64,000 bases of DNA. Origin: Litorivicinus sp. (GTDB lineage Bacteria; Pseudomonadota; Gammaproteobacteria; Pseudomonadales; Litorivicinaceae). The stretch lies in the NCBI GenBank assembly GCA_028339155.1, contig JAOLBK010000005.1, forward strand, positions 62,001 to 126,000, read 5' to 3'. The position numbers and the translations under genes are program-made. Shown piece by piece: positions 17,507 to 25,271 of this stretch (within the stretch, counting starts at the first letter, position 1; each line of letters starts with the position of its first letter). Under the pieces are notes generated by a model, which was not told the DNA's origin, did no database searches, and was given only the letters and a program-made list of their open reading frames with translations.

Positions 17507-18334
17507 ATGAGTAAGAAAATGACAGTGTCCGAGATACAGGCCATGAAATTGCGTGGCGATCAGTCAGTCGCCATGGTGGTATGGGATGCGCAAATGGCTG
17601 CGATCGCTGACGATTGCGGCGCAGATTTTTTAATTGTGGGTGATTCGGTTGGCGTGAATTTGTGGGGTCAATCAAACAATCTAGAAATCACGCTTGATGA
17701 GATGATGATTGCAGTGAAGGCCGTGCGTCGAGGTGCTCCACAGGCATTGTTGTGTGCCGACATACCATTTGGTCCAGTCCAAATTGGGATCAAAGAAGGT
17801 GTTGAAGCAGCGATTCGTCTTGTTCAAGAAGGTGGAGCTGATTTAGTGAAGATTGATTCGGCGCCGGACTTCCCGGAGGTCATTGAGGCAGTCACACGTG
17901 CTGGCATTCCTGTATTTGCGCAAATGGGTGTTAGTCCGCAGTCTGCATCAAAGTATGGATTTGCAATCAGTGACCTTCAACAACCCGAAAGCCTTGTGCC
18001 TGACGATATGCTGGGCCAATTGATTGAGGAGGCGAAGATCGTGGAGCGCGCTGGTGCAGCGATGATCGATTTCACTAATAGCGGGCCAGTCATCGGAAAG
18101 GCTGTGTCGGAGGCTGTAAAAATTCCTGTCATTGGCGGAATGGGCGGAGGTCCATGGTTGGATGGGCGGATTAGAATGCTTCATGCCGCGATCGGGTATG
18201 GCACTAAATTTCTTGATGATGATGCTCCGAGTGCGTACGCATATGTTGCAAGAATTGCTCGTGATGCGGTCACTGAACTGATCAACGACGTGCGCTCGGG
18301 TCGTCAGATCAAGGGCGGAATTGGACGGAAATAA
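17507..18334 (+). CDS. PanB-like ketopantoate hydroxymethyltransferase homologue with altered active site
   Basis: This 275-aa TIM-barrel protein of the PanB family (PEP mutase/isocitrate lyase superfamily) is of usual length. It keeps the two metal ligands, Asp46 in VGDSVG and Asp85 in CADIPFG, and the Lys115 of LVKID. Other residues conserved in true PanB differ: the Glu after Lys-Ile is Asp117, the His of GH(L/I)G(L/V)TPQ is Gln139 (FAQMGVSPQ), and the general-base Glu (E181 in E. coli) falls at Thr190/Asn191 (IDFTNSGP). Pantothenate synthesis is therefore doubtful; a related aldol, lyase or mutase reaction on a 2-oxo acid is more likely. It lies 15 bases after the reductase and 15 before the hydrolase gene, in one operon. 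Confidence 0.85.
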   Translation: MSKKMTVSEIQAMKLRGDQSVAMVVWDAQMAAIADDCGADFLIVGDSVGVNLWGQSNNLEITLDEMMIAVKAVRRGAPQALLCADIPFGPVQIGIKEGVEAAIRLVQEGGADLVKIDSAPDFPEVIEAVTRAGIPVFAQMGVSPQSASKYGFAISDLQQPESLVPDDMLGQLIEEAKIVERAGAAMIDFTNSGPVIGKAVSEAVKIPVIGGMGGGPWLDGRIRMLHAAIGYGTKFLDDDAPSAYAYVARIARDAVTELINDVRSGRQIKGGIGRK

Positions 18335-18349
18335 ACAAGGCGAACGGAT

Positions 18350-19210
18350 ATGAGTGATTGGATTGAAGCTGACGGCGTAAGGACAAGGGTTGAAGTGTCT
18401 GGTAGCGGGCCGCCTTTGCTAATGTTTTCTCCGGGGGGGTTTGACGCGACTCTAGAAAAATGGAGCGCACTCGGGATTTATAAAAAAATCGACATCATGT
18501 CTTACCTTGGTGAGCGATTTACCTGTATCTCATTTGATCGACGCGAATGCGGCCAGTCGGGTGGGCGTCTCGAGGTATTGAACTTTTCCGGTATGGCTAG
18601 GCATGGATTGTTTGTGGCCGAACACTTGGGATTTGATCAGGTTCATGTAATTGGTGGATGTTTAGGATGTGCGCCTGCCGCACAATTTGCTGTAGATTAT
18701 CCCAAAAAAATCAGTAGTTTGAACTTGATATGGCCAGTTGGTGGTGCTCGTTATCGGATGCGGAATTTTGCGCGATTCTCTGCACACATCAACTGGGTCC
18801 AAGAGAATGGCCTTCAGGCCTTGGTTGAGCGTAGCCATCAAAGCACAGAGGGTTTTGCAAAAGATTCACTCCTTGGCCCATGGGGGAGCTCGATACGTTC
18901 TGACGAATCACTAAGAAAATCTATTTTGTCGATTGATTTGGGGCAGTATTTAGCCCTAGTGCATGGAAGTTATCAGGCAATGTTTAGTGTCGATACTGCA
19001 CCTGGTCCAAAACCAGAAGAGCTCATGCAGATAGACTGCCCCAGTCTTTTGATTCCGGGCGCGGATGATAGTCATGCTCGATCAGCAGGACATTATATGA
19101 ATGAGTGTCTTGCGGGAAATGGCTGGCTTGATATTCCTGTTGATCAACAAATTCCTGAAATCATTTTCGAACTATTCGATCAAATGTATCAGGCTCCAAG
19201 TACCGAATAA
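18350..19210 (+). CDS. Alpha/beta-hydrolase fold protein with Cys at the nucleophile elbow
   Basis: This 286-aa alpha/beta-hydrolase-fold protein has the oxyanion-loop-like MFSPGGFD at residues 25-32 and the strand-5 elbow VIGGCLGCAP, where Cys104 stands in place of the usual Ser. An acid-like LIPGADDSH lies near 235-245. The usual C-terminal catalytic His is not where expected (GWLDIPVDQQIPE). The triad therefore looks altered: it may be a thiol hydrolase like dienelactone hydrolase, a non-hydrolytic lyase/decarboxylase, or inactive. It is the last gene of the EutA-reductase-PanB operon, with an RBS-like AAGGCGAACGG before the ATG, and a 13-bp-stem hairpin follows. Confidence 0.82.
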   Translation: MSDWIEADGVRTRVEVSGSGPPLLMFSPGGFDATLEKWSALGIYKKIDIMSYLGERFTCISFDRRECGQSGGRLEVLNFSGMARHGLFVAEHLGFDQVHVIGGCLGCAPAAQFAVDYPKKISSLNLIWPVGGARYRMRNFARFSAHINWVQENGLQALVERSHQSTEGFAKDSLLGPWGSSIRSDESLRKSILSIDLGQYLALVHGSYQAMFSVDTAPGPKPEELMQIDCPSLLIPGADDSHARSAGHYMNECLAGNGWLDIPVDQQIPEIIFELFDQMYQAPSTE

Positions 19211-19220
19211 AAGAGATCTT

Positions 19221-19251
19221 GGCTCATGGACTGACTAGCAGTCCATGAGCC
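19221..19251. terminator. Bidirectional hairpin between convergent genes
   Basis: A perfect 13-bp stem GGCTCATGGACTG / CAGTCCATGAGCC (19221-19233, 19239-19251) with loop ACTAG lies between two convergent stops. Only a short T run (CTTTGG) follows, so it may act as an mRNA 3'-end stabiliser as much as a terminator. Confidence 0.75.
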
Positions 19252-19257
19252 CTTTGG

Positions 19258-20202
19258 CTAGGCCTCTAGTGCTAACGTGCTCTCGCAAAAGTAGTCAGCC
19301 CAGCCGCTCGTAGGCTTCAGAATTTTTTGTCTGAGCCCTGAATTTATAAGTTCGTTGAGCACTCGCTCATTGGGCTTTACTCCATACGGCAAGGGATCAT
19401 AGCCAAGTTTTTGGAGATTCCGGTTGCGCGCGTTGGTTGGGTCATCATGCTCGGCAGATTGTTTTGCCAAACTCTCGAGGTAAGTTTTCTTTTGTGCCGC
19501 GAAGCATTCAAATAAGGCAGCCGGTAAGTCTGGATATTGATCAACAATTGATTCGGTTAAGGCAATTAAATGATTGATGGGGTAAAACCCTTCGCTGTCC
19601 AATGCCTTGAGAGCCGCCTCTTCTGGTTGAGTAATTAATGACCTGAGACTCTTTGCTTTGAATTCATCTGGGGACATTCCGGCAACTGCTGAAAGTTCTC
19701 CTGAGAGAAGCATTGATTCGAGCGTTTTGGTTCCCGAAATAGTTTCCACATTGTCTGGGGGTTGATATGCCTCAACGTGCTCATCGCCGGATCGGACCCA
19801 CTTTACACTTTCTAAATCCAGTCCTTCGCGGTCTAGGATTGTTCTGGCCCAAACGCCAGTCGTTACTGTGTAACCTCGATTAACTCCAATTTGAGAGCCT
19901 TTCAAGTCACTGACTTGCTTAATCGGTCCATCATCCAAGACTGTGATCTTGTCATGATGAAATCCTCTTAAGAGAAATATAGGAATACCTATGATTGGAA
20001 CGCCGTGTTGGCGAGCACAGATGAAGGTAGTAAGCGCCATTTCTGCGACATCAAATGCTTGCTCGCGAACCATGGCTCGGAATGCTTTGACAAGAACCGG
20101 CCATTCTTCGAAAGCAAGTTCAAATCCGGCCGGTTTGATTAGGCCCGACTTGATGTCTTTGTTCGCACCTTGCGAGCGCGAAACGGATTTTAGTATTGCC
20201 AT
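19258..20202 (-). CDS. 4,5-dihydroxyphthalate decarboxylase / NMT1-like protein
   Basis: This 314-aa protein of the PBP-like fold is shared by 4,5-dihydroxyphthalate decarboxylase (Pht5) and NMT1/THI5-type binding proteins. The typical stretches are FDVAEMALTTF, IPIFLLRGFHHDKI, LKGSQIGVNRGYTVTTGVWAR and near the end YDPLPYGVKPNERVL. There is no signal peptide, which favours a cytoplasmic enzyme over a transport receptor. I start it at ATG 20202 (MAILKSVSRS), which has GAGGA upstream and fits the family; the frame remains open to 20247. A 94-residue protein is encoded 16 bases upstream on the same strand. A homologue lies at 56018-57007. Decarboxylation of an aromatic or related acid is the likely but unproven role. 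Confidence 0.8.
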   Translation of the reverse strand: MAILKSVSRSQGANKDIKSGLIKPAGFELAFEEWPVLVKAFRAMVREQAFDVAEMALTTFICARQHGVPIIGIPIFLLRGFHHDKITVLDDGPIKQVSDLKGSQIGVNRGYTVTTGVWARTILDREGLDLESVKWVRSGDEHVEAYQPPDNVETISGTKTLESMLLSGELSAVAGMSPDEFKAKSLRSLITQPEEAALKALDSEGFYPINHLIALTESIVDQYPDLPAALFECFAAQKKTYLESLAKQSAEHDDPTNARNRNLQKLGYDPLPYGVKPNERVLNELINSGLRQKILKPTSGWADYFCESTLALEA

Positions 20203-20218
20203 CAGTGTGTCCTCATAT

Positions 20219-20503
20219 TTAACAACAGCTGCATCCCATTGGTTCAAAGGATTGGAGCCTGGTTTTCATCCATTTAGGAGGAAAATCTGCTTCATGCACG
20301 TCCTCCATTCTCTTGAATATTAAGAATCCATAGCGTTGCACATCTAGCCAAAAATAGATCTGCGTCATCCGTGGCGGAAATCCTGGGTCAATCGGCCAAT
20401 GCTCTTCAATAAGCGTTATTTCCGAGTGATTCAATTCAAAGTGAGTTCTTGTTAGTCGATCTATCTTATCGATCAAAAGACTCAATTGTTTGCGGCTTCT
20501 CAT
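20219..20503 (-). CDS. Uncharacterised 94-aa protein with C-terminal Cys cluster
   Basis: I do not recognise this protein. It is 94 residues, soluble, with a helical basic N-terminus (MRSRKQLSLLIDKIDRL), a Trp/Phe-rich middle (YFWLDVQRYGFLIF) and the end PMGCSCC with three Cys in five residues. It sits 16 bases before the decarboxylase-like gene, in the same orientation, and is the first gene after the divergent promoter region, which supports it being real. The RBS is weak. It could be a small partner subunit of the downstream protein. Confidence 0.5.
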   Translation of the reverse strand: MRSRKQLSLLIDKIDRLTRTHFELNHSEITLIEEHWPIDPGFPPRMTQIYFWLDVQRYGFLIFKRMEDVHEADFPPKWMKTRLQSFEPMGCSCC

Positions 20504-20561
20504 TAGGGCATGATTTCAAGGCTTGTTCACAGAAGCGAGCAGTTTGATGAATCAAGTTGAC

Positions 20562-20589
20562 TTGAGTGTGGTTCTGAATTGGATATAGC
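20562..20589 (+). promoter_or_regulatory. Possible sigma-70 promoter for the ADH-LigJ operon
   Basis: TTGAGT (20562-20567) and TATAGC (20584-20589), 16 bases apart, each match four of six consensus positions and lie 52 bases before the ATG of the alcohol dehydrogenase. It is a visual match only. Confidence 0.3.
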
Positions 20590-20640
20590 TCATGATTTCC
20601 CAGCAGGTACACTGCTCGGTTAAACGGATAGGAGTTTTTT

Positions 20641-21759
20641 ATGACCGAAATGGTAAATGCAATGGTTCGTGTGGGGCCGTCTCAGATGGAGATGTTGGAA
20701 TACCCAATGCCTGAAGTTCCAGATGATGGTGCCCTTATGAAGGTTGTTGTGGCCGGCATTTGCGGAACAGATGTCAAGATGTATAAAAAACCGCAAAGCG
20801 ACGACCGGGTTATCATGGGCCATGAAAACATCGGATACATTGCGAAGGCCGGAAAACTGTTCCAGGAGCGGCAAGGTGTCAAAGAGGGTGATCTCGTATT
20901 TGTCGAGCATTATGTCACTTGCATGCAATGCGAATGGTGTCATCAGGGTGAATACCGCCATTGTGCGTCGACCGATTGGCGGCACAACCCGAACGCGATT
21001 CGATATGGTTATACCTCTTGTGAAAATGCGCCACACTTGTGGGGTGGTTTTGCTGAGTACATGTATCTGCCGTGGAATGCAGTTTTGCACAAAGTTCCGA
21101 AAGGCGTTTCTCCAGAGTTGGCTGGAATCGTGACGCCGATGGCGAACGGGATTGAGTGGGCGCTTTTTGATTGTGGGGTTGGTTACAACTCTTCTGTACT
21201 GATCCAGGGGCCCGGCCAACAAGGAATGGCGCAAACAGTTGCCTGCAAGCAGGCTGGAGCATCGTGCATCATTGTAACTGGAACAGCGAAAGATGTTAGA
21301 CGTCTTGAAGTTGCGAAGATCCTCGGCGCCGATTACACGATCAATGTATCTGAGGAAGATCCGCTCGAGCGTATTCAGGAAATCACTGCTGGAATTGGGG
21401 TGGATGTCTCGCTTGATTGCACCTCGGGAGCAGGAACGATTCCAGTCACATTGGGTGTCGAGGCGTTAAAACGGAAAGGCGGTACAATATTGCTCCAGGG
21501 CGAGTTAGCGGAATTTCCAAACTTTCCGATCGGAAAAGCGACCGTTAAGTATGTAACGTTCAAGAGCGCACGGGGTCATGGGTACAAATCGTGTGAGTTG
21601 GCTTTAGAGCAATTGGCATCCAATCGATTCCCGCTCGATCTGGTGACAACGCATACGTATCCGCTGGATCAGGCAGACACTGCGGTAAGGGCTGTTGCTG
21701 GAGAAATTAGTAACGACGTAGTGCACGTCTCGTTGTTGCCTAGTGGACCGCTCGAGTGA
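20641..21759 (+). CDS. Zinc-dependent alcohol dehydrogenase (MDR family)
   Basis: This 372-aa medium-chain dehydrogenase oxidises an alcohol or reduces an aldehyde with NAD(P). The catalytic zinc ligands are in GICGTD (Cys) and MGHEN (His-Glu), near residues 40-65. The structural zinc motif is CMQCEWCHQGEYRHC, close to the usual C-x2-C-x2-C-x7-C. The nucleotide-binding strand is VLIQGPGQQGMAQ, similar to the usual GxGxxG. An ATG follows TAGGAG. Its stop overlaps the GTG of the G3E GTPase (GTGA), so it leads a four-gene operon ending with LigJ. The substrate is probably an intermediate of the same pathway, though this is not shown. Confidence 0.92.
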   Translation: MTEMVNAMVRVGPSQMEMLEYPMPEVPDDGALMKVVVAGICGTDVKMYKKPQSDDRVIMGHENIGYIAKAGKLFQERQGVKEGDLVFVEHYVTCMQCEWCHQGEYRHCASTDWRHNPNAIRYGYTSCENAPHLWGGFAEYMYLPWNAVLHKVPKGVSPELAGIVTPMANGIEWALFDCGVGYNSSVLIQGPGQQGMAQTVACKQAGASCIIVTGTAKDVRRLEVAKILGADYTINVSEEDPLERIQEITAGIGVDVSLDCTSGAGTIPVTLGVEALKRKGGTILLQGELAEFPNFPIGKATVKYVTFKSARGHGYKSCELALEQLASNRFPLDLVTTHTYPLDQADTAVRAVAGEISNDVVHVSLLPSGPLE

Positions 21760-22712
21760 CACGACCGGTCTTCATTGTCAGTGGCTTCTTAGGTGCTGGA
21801 AAAACATCTCTGATTCTGAGCTTGATTCGTCGTGGCTCGATCAGAGATGCGGTCCTGATCGTCAATGATTTTGGAGATATTTCACTCGATGCTCAGTTAA
21901 TCGCGAGCTCCGGCGAAACTGTTGTTGAGCTGGAGTCTGGTTGTATTTGTTGTTCAGCGAAAGATGATTTGATCAAAAGTTTGCACGACATTGCACAATC
22001 GCACCCTGAAAAAAAATCGGTGTGGATTGAGACCAGTGGGATATCAAGTCCTGGAGATCTTCTCCCATTATTTACTTCAAACCCAGTCATAGCCTCGAAC
22101 TTTTTTGTTGAGCAGGTGATTACGGTCGTTGACTCTCGGACTTCTGTAGAAGACCTGTCACGAGCGGGGACGGTATTTGAACAATTGGCTTTTGCTTCAA
22201 CTATTTTTGTCAATATTTTTGATGATTATTGCGAGCCATCGTCGAAGCTATTGGAGTGGCTCAGGTCCGTGAATTCGGCTGCAAATTATTTGATTGCTCC
22301 GATCGATGACATCGAACTGAGCCAGTTAAAATCAGGGTTTGATTATCGTTTTAGTTTGGAGCGAACCGATCATTTGGTCGCTATGAATAATGGGATAAAA
22401 GAACACGGTTTTCAGACTTTTACGATTCGCTGGGAGGGGTCTATTATTATCTCCGATCTCTCGACGATTTTAGACGATTGGCTAATGTCAGATGGTAAGA
22501 ATTTGCTTCGGATGAAAGGCGTGGCTTTTTGTGAGGAGTCGAACCTCTCGATCATAATTCAAGGCGTGCGAAGGCAAATTATTTTTGATGAACCCTCGAA
22601 TATGGATTGGAGTGAAGGCGGCTTTTTAGTTTTGATAGGATCTGAGATTGATCAAGAAAGTATCGAACGACTAGAAACGTTGATTCATGATTCTCAAGTA
22701 TTAAAGATATAG
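21756..22712 (+). CDS. G3E-family GTPase (CobW/COG0523) metallochaperone-like
   Basis: This 318-aa P-loop GTPase belongs to the COG0523/CobW branch, whose members deliver zinc, cobalt or other metals to client proteins. Walker A is GFLGAGKT (10-17), the metal-binding CICC motif is at 63-66 within ESGCICC, and the ExxG region is IETSGISSPG. The guanine-specificity motif, usually N-K-x-D, reads N-I-F-D at 153-156. A CobW C-terminal domain follows. It is inserted between two presumptive zinc enzymes (alcohol dehydrogenase and LigJ-like hydratase), so loading zinc into one of them is an attractive inference. A cobalt/cobalamin role is also possible given the EutA-like genes nearby. Confidence 0.9.
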   Translation: MTRPVFIVSGFLGAGKTSLILSLIRRGSIRDAVLIVNDFGDISLDAQLIASSGETVVELESGCICCSAKDDLIKSLHDIAQSHPEKKSVWIETSGISSPGDLLPLFTSNPVIASNFFVEQVITVVDSRTSVEDLSRAGTVFEQLAFASTIFVNIFDDYCEPSSKLLEWLRSVNSAANYLIAPIDDIELSQLKSGFDYRFSLERTDHLVAMNNGIKEHGFQTFTIRWEGSIIISDLSTILDDWLMSDGKNLLRMKGVAFCEESNLSIIIQGVRRQIIFDEPSNMDWSEGGFLVLIGSEIDQESIERLETLIHDSQVLKI

Positions 22713-22730
22713 ATTGATTAGGAGATCGGT

Positions 22731-23417
22731 ATGCCGAAAGTTATAACTGGAATTCCATCGATATCGGATGAAATAATCAAAAGATATCAGGGTTTAAGTG
22801 TCGCCACCATCCATGAGGCTCAGGGGCGGGTCGGCCTATTGAGCCCCGAGATTCGGCCGATTCAAGATGGATTGAAGGTAGCGGGCCGAGCGGTGACTGT
22901 ATTTGCCACACCGGGCGATAATGTGATGATCCACGTGGCTATGGAGCAGTGTATGCCCGGCGATGTAATGGTGATGGCAGTAAATTCACGCTCAGATTGC
23001 GGGTACTTCGGGGACTTGCTAGCAACTTTGATGCAGGCCAAGGGTGTGGCTGGTCTTGTGATTGATTCGGGCGTGAGAGACTTGGCTGATTTGAGAAGAA
23101 TGGGCTTGCCTGTATTCAGTCGTTGTATTTCTGCGCAGGGCACGGTCAAAGAGACTTTGGGTGATGTAAATGTTCCTATCGTTTGCGGCGGCCAGTTGAT
23201 TAATGCCGGTGATATGGTGGTCGGTGATGACGATGGCGTTGTTGTTGTTCGTCGAGACGATCTTGCATGGGTTGCTGACAGCTCTGATGCTCGAGAAGAA
23301 AAAGAAGCTGGGATCAGGGAAAAATATGGCCAAGGCATTCTTGGTCTGGACATGAATAATATGCGTCAGCGCCTTGAAAATATGGGCCTTGAGTACGTTG
23401 AATACGAAAAAGAGTAA
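22731..23417 (+). CDS. RraA-like aldolase, 4-carboxy-4-hydroxy-2-oxoadipate aldolase type (LigK-like)
   Basis: This 228-aa protein is of the RraA/HMG-CHA aldolase fold. Metal/substrate-binding family residues are seen in GDLLATLMQAKGVAGLVIDS and GVRDLADL (the Arg-Asp pair). The N-terminal phrase LSVATIHEAQGRVGLL and the central GDVMVMAV are typical of the CHA-aldolase branch. CHA aldolase splits 4-carboxy-4-hydroxy-2-oxoadipate to pyruvate and oxaloacetate in the protocatechuate/gallate 4,5-cleavage pathway. The next gene is a LigJ-like hydratase, which makes that same compound, so the assignment is supported by context. RBS AGGAGAT precedes the ATG. An RNase E-inhibitor role is unlikely. Confidence 0.85.
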   Translation: MPKVITGIPSISDEIIKRYQGLSVATIHEAQGRVGLLSPEIRPIQDGLKVAGRAVTVFATPGDNVMIHVAMEQCMPGDVMVMAVNSRSDCGYFGDLLATLMQAKGVAGLVIDSGVRDLADLRRMGLPVFSRCISAQGTVKETLGDVNVPIVCGGQLINAGDMVVGDDDGVVVVRRDDLAWVADSSDAREEKEAGIREKYGQGILGLDMNNMRQRLENMGLEYVEYEKE

Positions 23418-23444
23418 CGGCTAGAAAACAGGTTGGAGACAAGT

Positions 23445-24467
23445 ATGATTATCGATTGCCATGGTCACTACACCACAGCATCATCAAAATTACAGGCGTT
23501 TAGGGATGAGCAATTACAGCTTTTCGCTGCCGGGAAAAGCACTTCAGTTGCTCAAATGTCAGCGATCTCAGACGATGAAATCGTCGATTCGATTGAGAAT
23601 AATCAATTGAAGTTGCTAAAAGAGCGTGGCGGCGATTTAACTATTTTCTCACCTAAAGCATCGGCGATGGGGCAGCACCAAGCTGATATTGCAACATCAG
23701 TTCGTTGGGCCCAAGCATGTAATGATTTAATTCACAGGGTTTGTGAGTTATTCCCAGAAAATTTTGCCCCTGGTTGTCAGTTGCCACAGGAGGCGGGTCA
23801 GCCGTTGACGGATGCCGTAACTGAGCTTCGTCGCTGCGCGGATATGGGCTTTGTTGGGGTTAATTTAAATCCTGATCCGTCTGGTGGGCATTGGGCCTGT
23901 AAGCCATTGACGGATGAGTCCTGGTTTCCCTTATATGAGGCGTTGGTGGAGTTAGATGTTCCGGCCATGATTCATGTTTCTGGTTCTTGTAATGAATGCC
24001 ATCACACAACTGGCGCTCATTATATCAATGCGGATACGTCAGCATTCATGCAATTGATTCAAGGTGACTTGTTTGCGCGCTTTCCGGATCTTCGTTTTAT
24101 TATCCCACATGGCGGTGGTGCGGCTCCTTATCACTGGGGTCGTTACAGGGGCCTTGCTCAGATGCTTGGTAAGCCGGAGCCATCCGAGCACGTAATGAAA
24201 AATGTGTATTTTGATACGTGTGTTTACCATAAGCCGGGGATTGAGTTATTACTCTCTGTCGTGGGCGTGGACAATATTTTATTTGGATCCGAAATGCTGG
24301 GAGCGGTCAAAGGAATTGATCCGGATACGGGCAACTATTTTGATGACACAAAAAAGTATCTGGATCAGTTGCCACTCTCCGAGACTGACTATCACAAGTT
24401 GTTCGAGGGGAATGTACGCAAAGTATTTCCAAGATTAGACAACAGATTAAAGGCTATGAACCTCTAA
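23445..24467 (+). CDS. ligJ: 4-oxalomesaconate hydratase, LigJ-like amidohydrolase
   Basis: This 340-aa amidohydrolase-superfamily protein has an N-terminus MIIDCHGHY that is the LigJ form of the H-x-H metal motif. It continues along the LigJ pattern: LPQEAG, GFVGVNLNPDPSG, the His of MIHVSGS, IIPHGGGAAPYHWGR, and the acidic end motif FGSEMLGA. LigJ hydrates 4-oxalomesaconate to 4-carboxy-4-hydroxy-2-oxoadipate, the substrate of the preceding LigK-like aldolase. I chose ATG 23445, preceded by GGAGACAAGT, over the upstream TTG at 23433. Earlier pathway genes (ring-cleavage LigAB, LigC, LigI) are absent here. A hairpin overlaps the stop codon. Confidence 0.88.
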   Translation: MIIDCHGHYTTASSKLQAFRDEQLQLFAAGKSTSVAQMSAISDDEIVDSIENNQLKLLKERGGDLTIFSPKASAMGQHQADIATSVRWAQACNDLIHRVCELFPENFAPGCQLPQEAGQPLTDAVTELRRCADMGFVGVNLNPDPSGGHWACKPLTDESWFPLYEALVELDVPAMIHVSGSCNECHHTTGAHYINADTSAFMQLIQGDLFARFPDLRFIIPHGGGAAPYHWGRYRGLAQMLGKPEPSEHVMKNVYFDTCVYHKPGIELLLSVVGVDNILFGSEMLGAVKGIDPDTGNYFDDTKKYLDQLPLSETDYHKLFEGNVRKVFPRLDNRLKAMNL

Positions 24468-24476
24468 TCTGTTGTC
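24438..24476. terminator. Hairpin overlapping the LigJ stop codon
   Basis: A perfect 12-bp stem GACAACAGATTA / TAATCTGTTGTC (24438-24449, 24465-24476) with a 15-base loop; the right arm begins at the TAA stop. It lies between convergent operons. There is no T run, so its role as terminator or 3' protector is uncertain. Confidence 0.6.
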
Positions 24477-24494
24477 AGGCAGGCAGAGTGCCTA

Positions 24495-25259
24495 TTAATG
24501 TAGGCAACTGCCGCCATCAACGACCAGTGTTTGACCTGTAATGAAGTCACTGTCAGGTCCAATGAAAAACGCAATTGGGCCAGCCAAGTCATCTGGTGTC
24601 TGAACTCGTTTGATACAGCGAGAATTCGCCGCCTTACCCCTGGCTTCGATAATCGCATCGGTTGGGTTTTCTTCGGATAAAGTACTTCCTGGCGCAATGC
24701 AGTTGACGAAAATATTGTGTTCACCGACCTCCATTGCTAACGACTTCGTATAACCGATGACGGCAGCTTTTGAGGTAACGTAGTGAATCCTTGATGGGGA
24801 CCCTTTGAGCGCCGTCCCGGAGCTAATATTTACGATCTTTCCATACCCTTGATCTCGCATCTTAGGAATAACAGAGCTGCAAACGTTCCAGACACCCTTG
24901 ACGTTGATCTCCATCATTTTATCCCATTCTGCTTCGGTGAGGCTTAATGAGCCGACGCGGGACATGGGTACTCTGGAGAACATGGCTGCGTTGTTGACCA
25001 AGCCATCGATTCTACCCAACTTATCTGTGACAAGATCAACCATCGATTGCACTGATGATTTATTTGCCACGTCCGTTTCAACAGCGGTCGCTTGAAGTCC
25101 CAGTGTGGTAAGTCTGTCGGCTTCGATTTGCGCGCGCGCGCCATCAAGTTCTGCCAGTACAACATGTGCGCCTCGGGTTGCCATCAGTTCAGCGGCAACA
25201 ATTCCGATACCGCCAGCGCCCCCAGTAATGATTACAACTCGTTGCTTTAGATTTTTCAT
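24495..25259 (-). CDS. Short-chain dehydrogenase/reductase
   Basis: This 254-aa classical SDR has nucleotide motif TGGAGGIG, NNAAMFS (NNAG-like), catalytic Ser in NISSGTAL, Tyr-Lys in YVTSK and the C-terminal GQTLVVDGG typical of FabG-like proteins. It should act as an NAD(P)-dependent alcohol/ketone oxidoreductase. It is 12 bases from the TauD-type gene in the same orientation, so the two form a minus-strand operon, perhaps oxidising the product of that dioxygenase. The substrate is unknown. Confidence 0.92.
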   Translation of the reverse strand: MKNLKQRVVIITGGAGGIGIVAAELMATRGAHVVLAELDGARAQIEADRLTTLGLQATAVETDVANKSSVQSMVDLVTDKLGRIDGLVNNAAMFSRVPMSRVGSLSLTEAEWDKMMEINVKGVWNVCSSVIPKMRDQGYGKIVNISSGTALKGSPSRIHYVTSKAAVIGYTKSLAMEVGEHNIFVNCIAPGSTLSEENPTDAIIEARGKAANSRCIKRVQTPDDLAGPIAFFIGPDSDFITGQTLVVDGGSCLH

Positions 25260-25271
25260 GCGATTATTTCC

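Noticed and set aside
22731-23417. RraA regulator of RNase E
   Set aside because: The aldolase Arg-Asp residues are present and the gene adjoins LigJ; an RNase E-inhibitor gene would not be expected in this operon.
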